Assembly: GCA_964629325.1 (NCBI GenBank)
Contig: CAZVSC010000081.1
Span: 1-8,511 of the forward strand
Direction of reading: 5' to 3'
Length of the DNA stretch: 8,511 bases
Source of the DNA: Eutrophocola sp964629325
Lineage (GTDB): Bacteria; Pseudomonadota; Gammaproteobacteria; Pseudomonadales; Pseudohongiellaceae
This document shows positions 1 to 6,926 of this stretch, in pieces (position 1 is the first letter of the stretch; each line of letters opens with the position of its first letter). The notes beneath the pieces are model-generated. The model did not search any database, was not told where the DNA came from, and saw only the letters and a program-made list of their open reading frames with translations. Both the position numbers and the translations under genes were made by a program.

Positions 1-1070
1 TCGCCCACCATCCCCTGCAACTTGGAGCTGACATAGATTCCCACATGCCCGGCCGGCAGACACAGATCCGTGTAATCGTCGCTGCCCACGTAGCCGCCCA
101 GCGCGCGGGAACACGGCGGCGGGATGATGTGATCATGCTCGGCGAAGATGTTCAGCACCGGCATGGTGATGTTGGCGAGGTCGACCTTCTCACCCATCAG
201 CTGGAACTCGCCCTTCACCAGCTTGTTGTCCTTGTACAGGTCGATCAGCCACTGCCGGGCGGCGCGGCCGGGATGGTGCGGCCGGTCGGCCAGCCATTTC
301 TCCATGCGCAGGAAATTCATCAGCTTGGCTTCGTCGGAGGCGGCGTTGAGCAGGTCGAGGTTGTACTTGGTCATGCTGCGGATCGGCGTCATGGCGGAGA
401 ACACCGCGCCCATCAGCTCGCCCGGCAGGTTGCCGAAAGCCTGCAGCAGCTTTTCGATGTCTTCATTGTCCAGGTTGCGTATCCACAGGTTGAGGAAGCC
501 GTGGCTGGGGTCCTTGTCCTCGGTGTCGGCGCCAAAGTCGATCGGCGTGATGGAGAGGATCAGGTTGTTCACCTTCCCGGGATACATGGCGGCGTACATG
601 GCCGTGAAGGTGCCGCCTTCGCAAATGCCGAACAGGGTCACGTCGTCCACGCCCTGCTGCTGGCAGATGGCATTCACGCACTCGTCCAGGTAGTGGCCCA
701 CGTAGTCGTCGAAATCGAGGTTCTGGTCGGCGCGGCTGGGGTTGCCCCAGTCGACCACGTACAAGTCGACACCACGCGAGAGCAGGTTGCGCACCAGCGA
801 GCGGTCTTCCTGCAGGTCGATCATGGTGTAGCGGCCGATCAGGCCGTAGACGATAAGCACGGGCCCTGTCTTGAGTTTGCCCTTGCGCATCGGTTTGTAA
901 TGGTGAAGCGTGACCTTGTCGGTCTGGAATACGAGGTCCTTCGGCGAGGCACCCACGGTGACCTCACCGGGATCGAAACGGGAAATGGCCTCGGCGCCCT
1001 TGGCGATGCGTGAACCGAAGTCCAGCATGGCGTTGTAGGGTTCGAAGTACTTGTCCATATCGTCGTGCAT
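1..1070 (-). CDS. phaC: Class III PHA synthase catalytic subunit PhaC (C-terminus cut by window edge)
   Basis: Polymerises (R)-3-hydroxyacyl-CoA into polyhydroxyalkanoate at the granule surface, as a complex with PhaE. The 356 visible residues have the alpha/beta-hydrolase core of class III synthases: the lipase-like box GICEGG at about 148-153 with nucleophile Cys150, the catalytic Asp313 in AEHDHIIPP, and the catalytic His342 in PAGHVGIYVS. Family landmarks DLQEDRS (about 85-91) and NFLRMEKW (252-259) are also present. Family length is about 355-365, so only some 15-20 C-terminal residues lie off the window. An in-frame TAG at 1097-1095 limits the start. ATG at 1070 is used here; GTG at 1088 and ATG at 1058 are alternatives, and none has a convincing ribosome binding site. 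Glu replaces the commoner Gln in the nucleophile box. The gene follows phaE on the same strand, so it is probably co-transcribed with it. The identification is very secure; the start is not. Confidence 0.95.
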   Translation of the reverse strand, partial: MHDDMDKYFEPYNAMLDFGSRIAKGAEAISRFDPGEVTVGASPKDLVFQTDKVTLHHYKPMRKGKLKTGPVLIVYGLIGRYTMIDLQEDRSLVRNLLSRGVDLYVVDWGNPSRADQNLDFDDYVGHYLDECVNAICQQQGVDDVTLFGICEGGTFTAMYAAMYPGKVNNLILSITPIDFGADTEDKDPSHGFLNLWIRNLDNEDIEKLLQAFGNLPGELMGAVFSAMTPIRSMTKYNLDLLNAASDEAKLMNFLRMEKWLADRPHHPGRAARQWLIDLYKDNKLVKGEFQLMGEKVDLANITMPVLNIFAEHDHIIPPPCSRALGGYVGSDDYTDLCLPAGHVGIYVSSKLQGMVG

Positions 1071-1105
1071 GTTGGTCGGGTGGTTCACGTGGATCTACAA
1101 GTTAT

Positions 1106-1260
1106 CGATAAAGGGATAAACCGATAAAGGGATAAAGCGTATGAATTCGAATGCAACTCCGGAAAAAATTCAGGCGAATCCGATAAGAACCGTGAAGTTA
1201 TACTCATACCATTACCTGTTTGTATACGCTTTATCGTTTTATCCCTTTATCGCTTTATCG
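1106..1260. repeat. Inverted repeat built of 4+4 copies of an 8-bp GATAAA unit
   Basis: Left arm 1106-1137 is four abutting 8-mers, CGATAAAG, GGATAAAC, CGATAAAG and GGATAAAG, followed by CGTAT (1138-1142). The right arm, read on the minus strand from 1260 to 1229, is CGATAAAG, CGATAAAG, GGATAAAA and CGATAAAG, again followed by CGTAT (1228-1224). The arms are 37 bases each around an 81-base, A+T-rich centre that holds one more degenerate copy near 1181. The right arm overlaps the end of phaE: its CCGATAAAGCGATAA gives Pro-Ile-Lys-Arg-stop. The left arm ends 18 bases before the earliest possible phaC start. It could be a small MITE-like element, a long mRNA hairpin separating phaE from phaC, or an array of protein-binding sites. 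The repeat structure is seen directly; its role is unknown. Confidence 0.85.
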
Positions 1261-2050
1261 GTTTTTTTGCCTTCGCTTTAGCTTTGGATTTGGCTGCAAC
1301 TTTAGGCTTTGCTTTGTTGCCGGATTCAATTTTGCGCTTCAGCGCCCGCACTTCCCGCCGCAGTTCATAGATCAGCTTGTGCATGTCGTCGACTTCGCTG
1401 CGGGTCGGGATGGTGTGGGCTTCGCACCACATCTCCGCGAATTCGCGGTACTTGAGCTTGTAGGCGGTGCCGGTGGCGAACAGGTCTTTCTGGGCGGCGA
1501 GGAATTCCGGGGAGCGCAGTGTGGCCACCAGTTCCTCGTCGGCGATCTTCAGCCAGCGCTGCAGGGATTCCTCCGTGGAGACGTTCTCGTCCTGCATGCG
1601 ATCGAAGAACTCGTCGGAGAAATGCTGGTAGGCGCGCATCCAGGCGGCGGAAATCACTTCCTGGAAGCGATGACTGGCGTCGCGGAAGGCCTGCCAGTCC
1701 TGGCTGCTCTTCATCATTTTCTTTTCGAGCATGCCGATGTCGGCGAATTCAGGGCCGTTGACCAGCTTGCGGAACACCGAATCCATCATTTCGAACCCGG
1801 AGCGCATGAACGTGGTCGGATTAAGCAGGTAGGTCAGAGCCTGGGAAGCATAATCCTGCTCACCGCCCTTATCCCCGGCTTTCTGCTGGCCGGCGCTGGC
1901 GCTGACCCAGTTTTCCGCCGCTTTCATCCAGTGGGTGTACTGCTCTTCACACTGCTGCCAGCTCTTCATGGAGCGGTCGAGGAAATCCGCGTTCATGAAC
2001 GGGTTTTCCGGACTCTTCGCCGGCTTCATCCATTCGCTCTGGGCGTCGAG
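1247..2050 (-). CDS. phaE: Class III PHA synthase accessory subunit PhaE (N-terminus lost in assembly gap)
   Basis: PhaE is the non-catalytic partner that class III PhaC needs for full activity. The 267 visible residues are mostly helical, polar and tryptophan-rich, as in the family. The best landmark is the C-terminal segment IPTRSEVDDMHKLIYELRRE followed by VRALKRK, a typical PhaE coiled-coil stretch. It is followed by a Lys/Ala-rich tail (KAKAKAKKPIKR) that is probably disordered and basic. PhaE proteins commonly run to about 300-400 residues, so an N-terminal part, including the start and its ribosome binding site, lies in the N run at 2051-2150. The stop TAA (1249-1247) and the last four codons sit inside the GATAAA repeat arm, so the repeat may have remodelled the C-terminus. 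phaC lies downstream on the same strand, about 160-190 bases away depending on its start. Confidence 0.93.
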   Translation of the reverse strand, partial: LDAQSEWMKPAKSPENPFMNADFLDRSMKSWQQCEEQYTHWMKAAENWVSASAGQQKAGDKGGEQDYASQALTYLLNPTTFMRSGFEMMDSVFRKLVNGPEFADIGMLEKKMMKSSQDWQAFRDASHRFQEVISAAWMRAYQHFSDEFFDRMQDENVSTEESLQRWLKIADEELVATLRSPEFLAAQKDLFATGTAYKLKYREFAEMWCEAHTIPTRSEVDDMHKLIYELRREVRALKRKIESGNKAKPKVAAKSKAKAKAKKPIKR

Positions 2051-2150
2051 NNNNNNNNNNNNNNNNNNNNNNNNNNNNNNNNNNNNNNNNNNNNNNNNNN
2101 NNNNNNNNNNNNNNNNNNNNNNNNNNNNNNNNNNNNNNNNNNNNNNNNNN
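2051..2150. other. Assembly gap of 100 N between Fe-ADH and phaE
   Basis: Exactly 100 N, the usual placeholder for a gap of unknown length. It must contain roughly the last 20-25 residues of the iron alcohol dehydrogenase, any spacer, and the N-terminal part of PhaE. Those needs together probably exceed 100 bases, so the true gap is likely longer. An apparent open frame crossing it is an artefact of N codons. Confidence 0.97.
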
Positions 2151-3235
2151 CGCTGCTGCTTCATGGCGTCTTCGGCGAGCATGGTCAGGTCCTTTTCCTC
2201 GACGCCGACCTGGCGCAGGGTGGTTTCCAGGCCGAGGTCGGGGCTAAGGGCGGCAATGCCCTTGAGCATGCCGTCGATCTTCTGCGCCTGCGATTTGCCT
2301 TCCAGAGCCGGGAAGATGATCGGGGCCAGTTCGGCGTACATGGCTTCCGCCTGGGGCATGTTGAATTCGAGCACGTGGGGCAGCACCAGGGCGTTGGACA
2401 AGCCATGGGGCACATGGAAATGCCCGCCCAGTGGATAGGCCAGCGCATGCACCGCCGCCACCGGGGCGTTGGTGAAGGCCATGCCGGCCAGCATGGAGCC
2501 GAGCAGCATGTTGCCACGGGCTTCCTTGTCCTTCGGGGATTCACACACTGTGCGGAGATTGGCACCCAGCAGCTTCAGGCCTTCGCGCGCCAGGGCGTCG
2601 GCAATGAGATTCTTCAGGCGTTTGGACGTGTAGGACTCGATGCAATGCACCATGGCATCGATACCCGTGGCGGCCGTCACGTGCTGCGGCAGGCCCAGGG
2701 TCAGGTCCGGGTCCAGCACCGCACAATCGGGCAGCAGCTGCGGGGAGACCACGCCTTTCTTTTCCGCCACGCCGGTGGTGACGATGGAGATCGGGGTGAC
2801 TTCCGAGCCGGTGCCGGCCGTGGTCGGCGCCAGCACCAGCGGCAGGCGCTCGCCTTTGACCATGCCGATGCCGTACATCTCGCTTAGCGGCTGGTCGGTG
2901 TTGCACAGCACGGCGATCAGCTTGGCGGTGTCCATGGAGCTGCCGCCGCCGATGGAGACGATGCCGTCGACGCCCTCTTCCTTCGCTTCCGCAACGGCTT
3001 TCAGGATCATCGCTTCGGGCGGGTCGGCCACCACGTCGGAGAAGACCCACACATCCAGCCCGGCTTTCTTCAGGCTATCGAGCGCGGCATCGGCCAGGCC
3101 CAGTTTCAGGATCATGGCGTCGGTGATAAAGCCCACCTTTTTGCAGCCGCGGGCGGCCATGAGTTCGCCAATCTTGGCAGTAGCACCTTCCTCGTACAGG
3201 ACTGAGCGGGTGGTTTGGAAACTCAGGGATTTCAT
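2151..3235 (-). CDS. Iron-containing (group III) alcohol dehydrogenase, C-terminus in gap
   Basis: NAD(P)-dependent, Fe(II)-type alcohol dehydrogenase that interconverts alcohols and aldehydes in the cytoplasm. The 361 visible residues of an expected ~380 show the nucleotide-binding motif GGGSSMDTAK (96-105), the APTTAGTGSEVT segment (136-147) and the metal ligands Asp193, His197 (GIDAMVHCIE), His263 and His277 (HALAYPLGGHFHVPHG). The position four after His263 is Tyr267. Enzymes such as E. coli FucO have His there; I believe Tyr is usual in one subgroup. The start ATG at 3235 is the only sensible one, because only ACA lies between it and the gap, so the ribosome binding site is not visible. 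It lies on the same strand between alsS and phaE, suggesting an operon. Substrate is not predictable: a short alcohol, butanediol or a hydroxyacid semialdehyde are all possible. Confidence 0.93.
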
Positions 3236-3237
3236 GT

Positions 3238-3337
3238 NNNNNNNNNNNNNNNNNNNNNNNNNNNNNNNNNNNNNNNNNNNNNNNNNNNNNNNNNNNNNNN
3301 NNNNNNNNNNNNNNNNNNNNNNNNNNNNNNNNNNNNN
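3238..3337. other. Assembly gap of 100 N between alsS and Fe-ADH
   Basis: A second run of exactly 100 N, length unknown. It must hold about 20-25 C-terminal residues of the acetolactate synthase and the Fe-ADH ribosome binding site. It could also hide a whole extra gene, for example an aldehyde dehydrogenase, which would fit between an acetolactate synthase and an alcohol dehydrogenase. That last point is speculation. Confidence 0.97.
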
Positions 3338-4938
3338 GTGAGCTTCATATTCTCGGCGTAATCGACGGGACAATCGACAATGGACACCGTGCCGTCGTTC
3401 AGCGCTTTCTGCATGGTCGGGATGAAGTCCTCGGCAGAGGTCACACGGTAGCCCTTCGCACCGAAAGCATCGGCCAGTTTGACGAAGTCGGGGTTGGTGA
3501 ACTCGATCTTGGTGGCGCGTTCGAAGTGGCGCAGCTGGTGCCATTCGATCAGACCGTACTTGGAGTCGTTGAAGATCAGGATGACGATGTCGAGCTTCAG
3601 GCGCAGCGCGGTGTCGATTTCCTGGTTGTTCATCATGAAGCCGCCGTCACCGGTGACCGCGACGATCTTGCGGTCCGGATAGGCCAGCTTGCCGGCAATG
3701 GCACCCGGCAGGGCGATGCCCATGGCGGCGAAGCCGTTGGAGATGATGCAGGTGTTCGGCGCTTCGGCCTGGTACATGCGGCCGATCCACATCTTGTGGG
3801 CACCGACGTCGGAGATGACGATGTCCTCGTCGTCCAGGATCTGGCGCAGGTCCCACAGGATCTTCTGCGGCTTGATCGGGAAGCCCTTGTCGTCCTTGTG
3901 CTCGGCCCATTCCTGCTTGATCACGTCCACCAGTTTGTGGATCTTCGAATCCGGTTTGCGCTCCATCTTGCGGGCGATGCGCTCCAGCGCGTCGTCAATG
4001 TCGCCAATGATGCCGCATTCCAGGATGTAGTTCTGGTCGACTTCGGCGGGGCGGTGGTCGATATGCAGGATCTTCTTGTCGCCGTTCGGGTTCCACAGCT
4101 GCGGGTGGTATTCCACCATGTCGACGCCGATACAGATGATCAGATCGGACACTTCGAAACCGAAGGACACGTAGTCCTTGGATTTGAGGCCGATGGCGCC
4201 CAGCGACAGGCGGTGGCTGGCCGGGATCACGCCCTTGGCCATGAAGGTGGTGGCCACGGGGATGTTGAGTTTTTCCGCGAACTTGACCACTTCCTTCGCC
4301 GCCTTGGAGCGGATGACGCCGTTGCCCACCATGATCACGGGCGCCTTGGCATCCTGGATGTATTTGGCGGCCGCGGTGCACTTGCCGCGCGGGGCGACCG
4401 GCTCGGTGGCCGACTGCTTTTTCAGCGGCTTCATGTCCGGGATCTGCATGTGGGCGATGTTTTCCGGGAAGTCGATGAAGCTGCAGCCCGGCTTTTCGTT
4501 CTGGGCGGTCTTGAAGGCCTTGCGCACGATTTCCGGCACGATCTCCGGCTCCAGCACCTGGGTGGAATACTTGGTGATCGGCAGGAACAGGTTCACCAGG
4601 TCGAGGATCTGGTGGCTTTCCTTGTGCAGGCGCGTGGTGGCGCCCTGCCCGGCGATGGCGACCACGGGAGCGCGGTCCATGTTGGCATCGGCAATACCGG
4701 TCACCAGGTTGGTGGCACCCGGACCCAGGGTGGACATGCAAACGCCGGCGCGGCCGGTGAGGCGGCCGTAGACGTCGGCCATGAAGGCGGCGCCCTGCTC
4801 GTGTTTTACGGTGACGAATTCAATGGGGCTGTCGATCAGCGCGTCCATCACATCGATATTTTCTTCACCCGGGAGGCCGAAGATGTATTCCACACCCTCG
4901 TTTTCCAGGCACTTTACAAGCAGTTCACTTGCCTTCAT
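3338..4938 (-). CDS. alsS: Catabolic-type acetolactate synthase (ThDP enzyme), C-terminus in gap
   Basis: ThDP-dependent enzyme that decarboxylates pyruvate and joins the acetaldehyde unit to a second pyruvate, giving 2-acetolactate. The 533 visible residues hold all three ThDP-enzyme domains: the N-terminal Pyr domain with catalytic Glu47 (VKHEQGAAFMADVYGRLTG), the central domain, and the C-terminal PP domain with the ThDP motif from GDGGF (430) to ND (457-458). The FAD-binding RFDDR signature of biosynthetic enzymes is absent. The matching stretch, GVDMVEYHPQLWNPNGD, resembles Bacillus AlsS. ATG at 4938 (MKASELL) is preferred over ATG at 4980 because AAGGAG lies 12 bases upstream and close family members begin this way. 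No small regulatory subunit or acetolactate decarboxylase is visible. About 20-25 residues are missing at the gap. A related ThDP lyase with another substrate cannot be excluded. Confidence 0.9.
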
Positions 4939-4950
4939 CAGTTTTAATTG

Positions 4951-4956
4951 CTCCTT
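4951..4956 (-). promoter_or_regulatory. Ribosome binding site supporting the alsS start
   Basis: AAGGAG on the minus strand, 12 bases before ATG 4938. The spacing is a little long, but the match is much better than the weak CAGGA in front of the upstream ATG at 4980, so it decides the start. Confidence 0.6.
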
Positions 4957-5028
4957 GGTAGCTATAACTTCGTGTTTCATTTTCCTGATATTTTCCGGAC
5001 TGTTACGGTTCGGCCGTTGTTCAGGATT

Positions 5029-5047
5029 GAGCCTGGCGACCAGGCTC
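5029..5047. promoter_or_regulatory. Perfect 8-bp hairpin upstream of alsS
   Basis: GAGCCTGG-CGA-CCAGGCTC forms an 8-bp perfect stem with a 3-base loop, about 90 bases upstream of the alsS start. On the minus strand AAAGGAG (5051-5045) overlaps the base of the stem, but no start codon follows at a usable distance, so no leader peptide is evident. There is no T-run after it, so it is not a classical terminator. It may be an operator or an mRNA 5' structure. Confidence 0.45.
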
Positions 5048-5318
5048 CTTTCGCGGGCGCGCATTCTACGTTCAGCACGTTAAATATTCATTAACTATTG
5101 ACGAAAATTTGCACTTTTTTGAGGCGCCAGCCTCGTGGCCGCACCAGGAGAGTGCCCTTTTCGTCTCACTTTGGTGCACGAAATCCGGGGTATTTCGCCG
5201 AAAACCGCACTTCCGGGGCTGCCAGGGGGCTGAACGGCGGTTTTTGCGCACCACAACCAGACGCTGGCTCTCACCCGACAGGCGTTTGCAAGGAAGGTGC
5301 CAACTTGGCGGGAAGATT
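5048..5318. other. Non-coding stretch upstream of alsS
   Basis: No gene is supported here. The open frames that cross it are short, have no ribosome binding sites and run into the REP sequences. The end near 5060-5120 is A+T-rich and is where an alsS promoter (minus strand) would be expected, but no -35/-10 pair stands out; TAGAAT at 5068-5063 is the best single -10-like hexamer. A loose 8-bp inverted repeat, AAAACCGC (5201-5208) and GCGGTTTT (5237-5244), has a 28-base loop and is not convincing as a terminator. Confidence 0.5.
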
Positions 5319-5423
5319 CGTAGGTCGGATAAGGCCCGCAGGGCCGCCATCCGACATTGGCAACACGTCATGCCGCGGCAAGGCATGTCGGATGGCGGCC
5401 CTGCGGGCCTTATCCGACCTACG
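5319..5423. repeat. BIME: two REPs head to head, perfect 38-bp inverted arms
   Basis: Arms 5319-5356 and 5386-5423 are exact reverse complements. Each arm is a REP: GTAG foot, stem GTCGGAT pairing with ATCCGAC, a small internal bulge, and an inner stem GGCCC-GCA-GGGCC. The forward REP occupies 5320-5355 and the reverse REP 5387-5422. The 29-base spacer holds the palindrome TGCCGCGGCA (5371-5380). The element lies 12 bases past the stop codon of the minus-strand permease, where it may protect the 3' end of that mRNA or help end transcription, as known for enterobacterial BIMEs. Sequence and GTAG foot match the REPs around the RAYT at 6927-7445, its likely mobiliser. Confidence 0.93.
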
Positions 5424-5434
5424 GCAGTTCGGGT

Positions 5435-6802
5435 CTATTTATCGACATCCTTGGTGAAGATCTTCTCATTTTCTCCCCGAAAGAAATCCTTTCCGTAGAC
5501 GAGAAGGGTGAGCACGATACCAACGGCAAAGGCCCAGGTCGCGCCACGGGTCACCAGCACGGCGCCGATGATGCCGGCGATGCCGAGGTCGCGGTTGCTG
5601 CGCGCCTCCAGGATGCCGATGCGCACGCTCACGAACCCCTGAATCAGCAGGGTGAGGGACAGGGCCACGCCCAGGATGGGCTGCACCAGGCTGACGATGG
5701 GCAGCAGGAGCAGCCCGGTGTTGGTGCCCCAGCGGAAGGAGCCGGAGCCGCCGAACAGGGAGTGCATGGCGGCCTTGCCTTCCTTGTAGCGCTCGCACAC
5801 CACCACCTGCATGGCCGCCCACAGGGGGCCGCACATGGTGATGTCCGGGCCGAAGATGCTCATGAAGGTATTGCGCCCGCCGAAGATGAGGTGGGCGCGG
5901 TTGGGGTTGTAGTCGATGTGCTCGTCCGGCCTGAGATGGTCCGCCTCGGCGATGAGCGCCCTGCTTTGCAGCACGTCGCCGAACAGTACGATGTAGGCGG
6001 CCAGCACCGTGGGAATGGCGGTGACGAACATCGTCAGCGGCGGCAAGCCCAGGCCGATCACCGTGTATTCCCGGAACAGGGTGCCGAAATCCGGGTTGAT
6101 CAGGCCCCACTCGATGGTCGGCCAGGGCGCCTCGCCGAACAGCGGTGCAATCACCACGGCGAGGATGATGATCGGGAAGATGCCCAGCTTGCCGATGAGG
6201 TCGAGCACCGGGTGGGTCTTCTTCAGCCGCGCGAAGTGGCGCGAGAAGATCAGGTAAAAGGCGATGCCGACGGCAATGGAAATGGACCAGGGGAACATCT
6301 CGAAGCGCCCGCCGACGACGAACACGGAATTCACCGCGGCAAAACCGGCGCCGAGAATGACGCCCGCCTTGATCGCCGGCGGAATGAAGCCCACCACCTT
6401 GTTGGCCAGCCCGGTGGCGCCCAGCACGATGGCGAAAATACCCAGCGTCATCTGGAACGCCACCAGGGAATGCACGCGTTCCGGTCCTTCCGGGAACGTC
6501 ATGCAGTAAGCCATGATCAGCGGAATGGCCGGCGTGATCCAGCCCGGCACCACCGGGTCACCCAGCAGGTGGTGGGTGAGGTACAACAGGCCGTTCATCA
6601 ACACCACGGCGAGTGCCACCTCGAAGGGCATGCCCAGCAGCTCGATCATCAGGGGAATGGCAGCGAGGTCGACGGCGCACATGAGCAGACCCTGGCAGTA
6701 GTCCGGCCACTCGAACTTGTAATGAATGAATGGCAGCCGCAGCTTGAACGGGCCCAGGGGGATGCAGGGGGACTCCAGGCCGTGCTCGCGGTTTTGCCAC
6801 AT
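5435..6802 (-). CDS. Diverged NCS2-like (xanthine/uracil-type) membrane permease
   Basis: A complete 455-residue polytopic inner-membrane protein with roughly 12-14 hydrophobic segments and a short polar tail. The arrangement recalls AzgA-type NCS2 nucleobase transporters: GFIPPAIKAGVILGAG (138-153) fits the conserved amphipathic helix/TM region, LFGDVLQSRALIAEADHL (273-290) fits the FxDxxxTxxxLxxxA segment, and NRAHLIFGGRNTFMS (301-315) fits the NRAL..DxxGT segment. Key acidic and polar residues of the purine site differ, so a nucleobase substrate should not be assumed. ATG 6802 is well supported by GAGGG (6814-6810) seven bases upstream. It ends at TAG (5437-5435), immediately followed by the BIME. 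It is transcribed in the same direction as alsS but 497 bases separate them, so a shared operon is unlikely. It is divergent from the RAYT. Confidence 0.7.
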   Translation of the reverse strand: MWQNREHGLESPCIPLGPFKLRLPFIHYKFEWPDYCQGLLMCAVDLAAIPLMIELLGMPFEVALAVVLMNGLLYLTHHLLGDPVVPGWITPAIPLIMAYCMTFPEGPERVHSLVAFQMTLGIFAIVLGATGLANKVVGFIPPAIKAGVILGAGFAAVNSVFVVGGRFEMFPWSISIAVGIAFYLIFSRHFARLKKTHPVLDLIGKLGIFPIIILAVVIAPLFGEAPWPTIEWGLINPDFGTLFREYTVIGLGLPPLTMFVTAIPTVLAAYIVLFGDVLQSRALIAEADHLRPDEHIDYNPNRAHLIFGGRNTFMSIFGPDITMCGPLWAAMQVVVCERYKEGKAAMHSLFGGSGSFRWGTNTGLLLLPIVSLVQPILGVALSLTLLIQGFVSVRIGILEARSNRDLGIAGIIGAVLVTRGATWAFAVGIVLTLLVYGKDFFRGENEKIFTKDVDK

Positions 6803-6827
6803 AAATAAACCCTCGCTTGTTTGACGT

Positions 6828-6863
6828 GTAGGTCGGATAAGACCCGCAGGGTCGCTATCCGAC
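6828..6863 (+). repeat. REP element upstream of RAYT and permease
   Basis: GTAG foot (6828-6831), outer stem GTCGGATA (6832-6839) with TATCCGAC (6856-6863), bulge A opposite GC, and inner stem GACCC-GCA-GGGTC (6841-6853). It lies 25 bases before the permease start (minus) and 63 bases before the RAYT start (plus), so it is in the 5' region of both divergent genes. Confidence 0.92.
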
Positions 6864-6926
6864 GCCCTTGTTTATCTGAGAACCTGAACTATCGTGAATG
6901 ATATGGGTTAAATAGCCAAATCAGGT

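Noticed and set aside
45..1013. Plus-strand open frame opposite phaC
   Set aside because: His/Val/Gln-rich translation typical of antisense frames in GC-rich genes; the minus strand encodes clear PhaC.
1106..1260. GATAAA 8-mers as a CRISPR array
   Set aside because: Units abut without spacers and are far too short.
1224..1268. Plus-strand terminator (repeat arm followed by seven T)
   Set aside because: No plus-strand gene ends here; the T-run is the antisense of the Lys codons in the PhaE tail.
1247..3544. A single very long minus-strand frame through both N runs
   Set aside because: It joins PhaE, Fe-ADH and a shadow frame of alsS only because N codons are read through. The pieces belong to separate protein families.
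3338..4938. Biosynthetic acetohydroxyacid synthase IlvB/IlvI
   Set aside because: No RFDDR FAD motif and no adjacent small subunit gene; the central domain resembles catabolic AlsS.
3526..4947. Plus-strand open frame of 473 codons opposite alsS
   Set aside because: Antisense shadow with the same low-complexity composition; all ThDP motifs lie on the minus strand.
5201..5244. Rho-independent terminator from AAAACCGC/GCGGTTTT
   Set aside because: The 28-base loop and short stem are unlike a terminator, and no gene end is nearby on either strand.
5098..5498. Small plus-strand and minus-strand frames across the BIME
   Set aside because: Translations such as VGRIRPAGPPSD are REP sequence read as protein; no ribosome binding sites.
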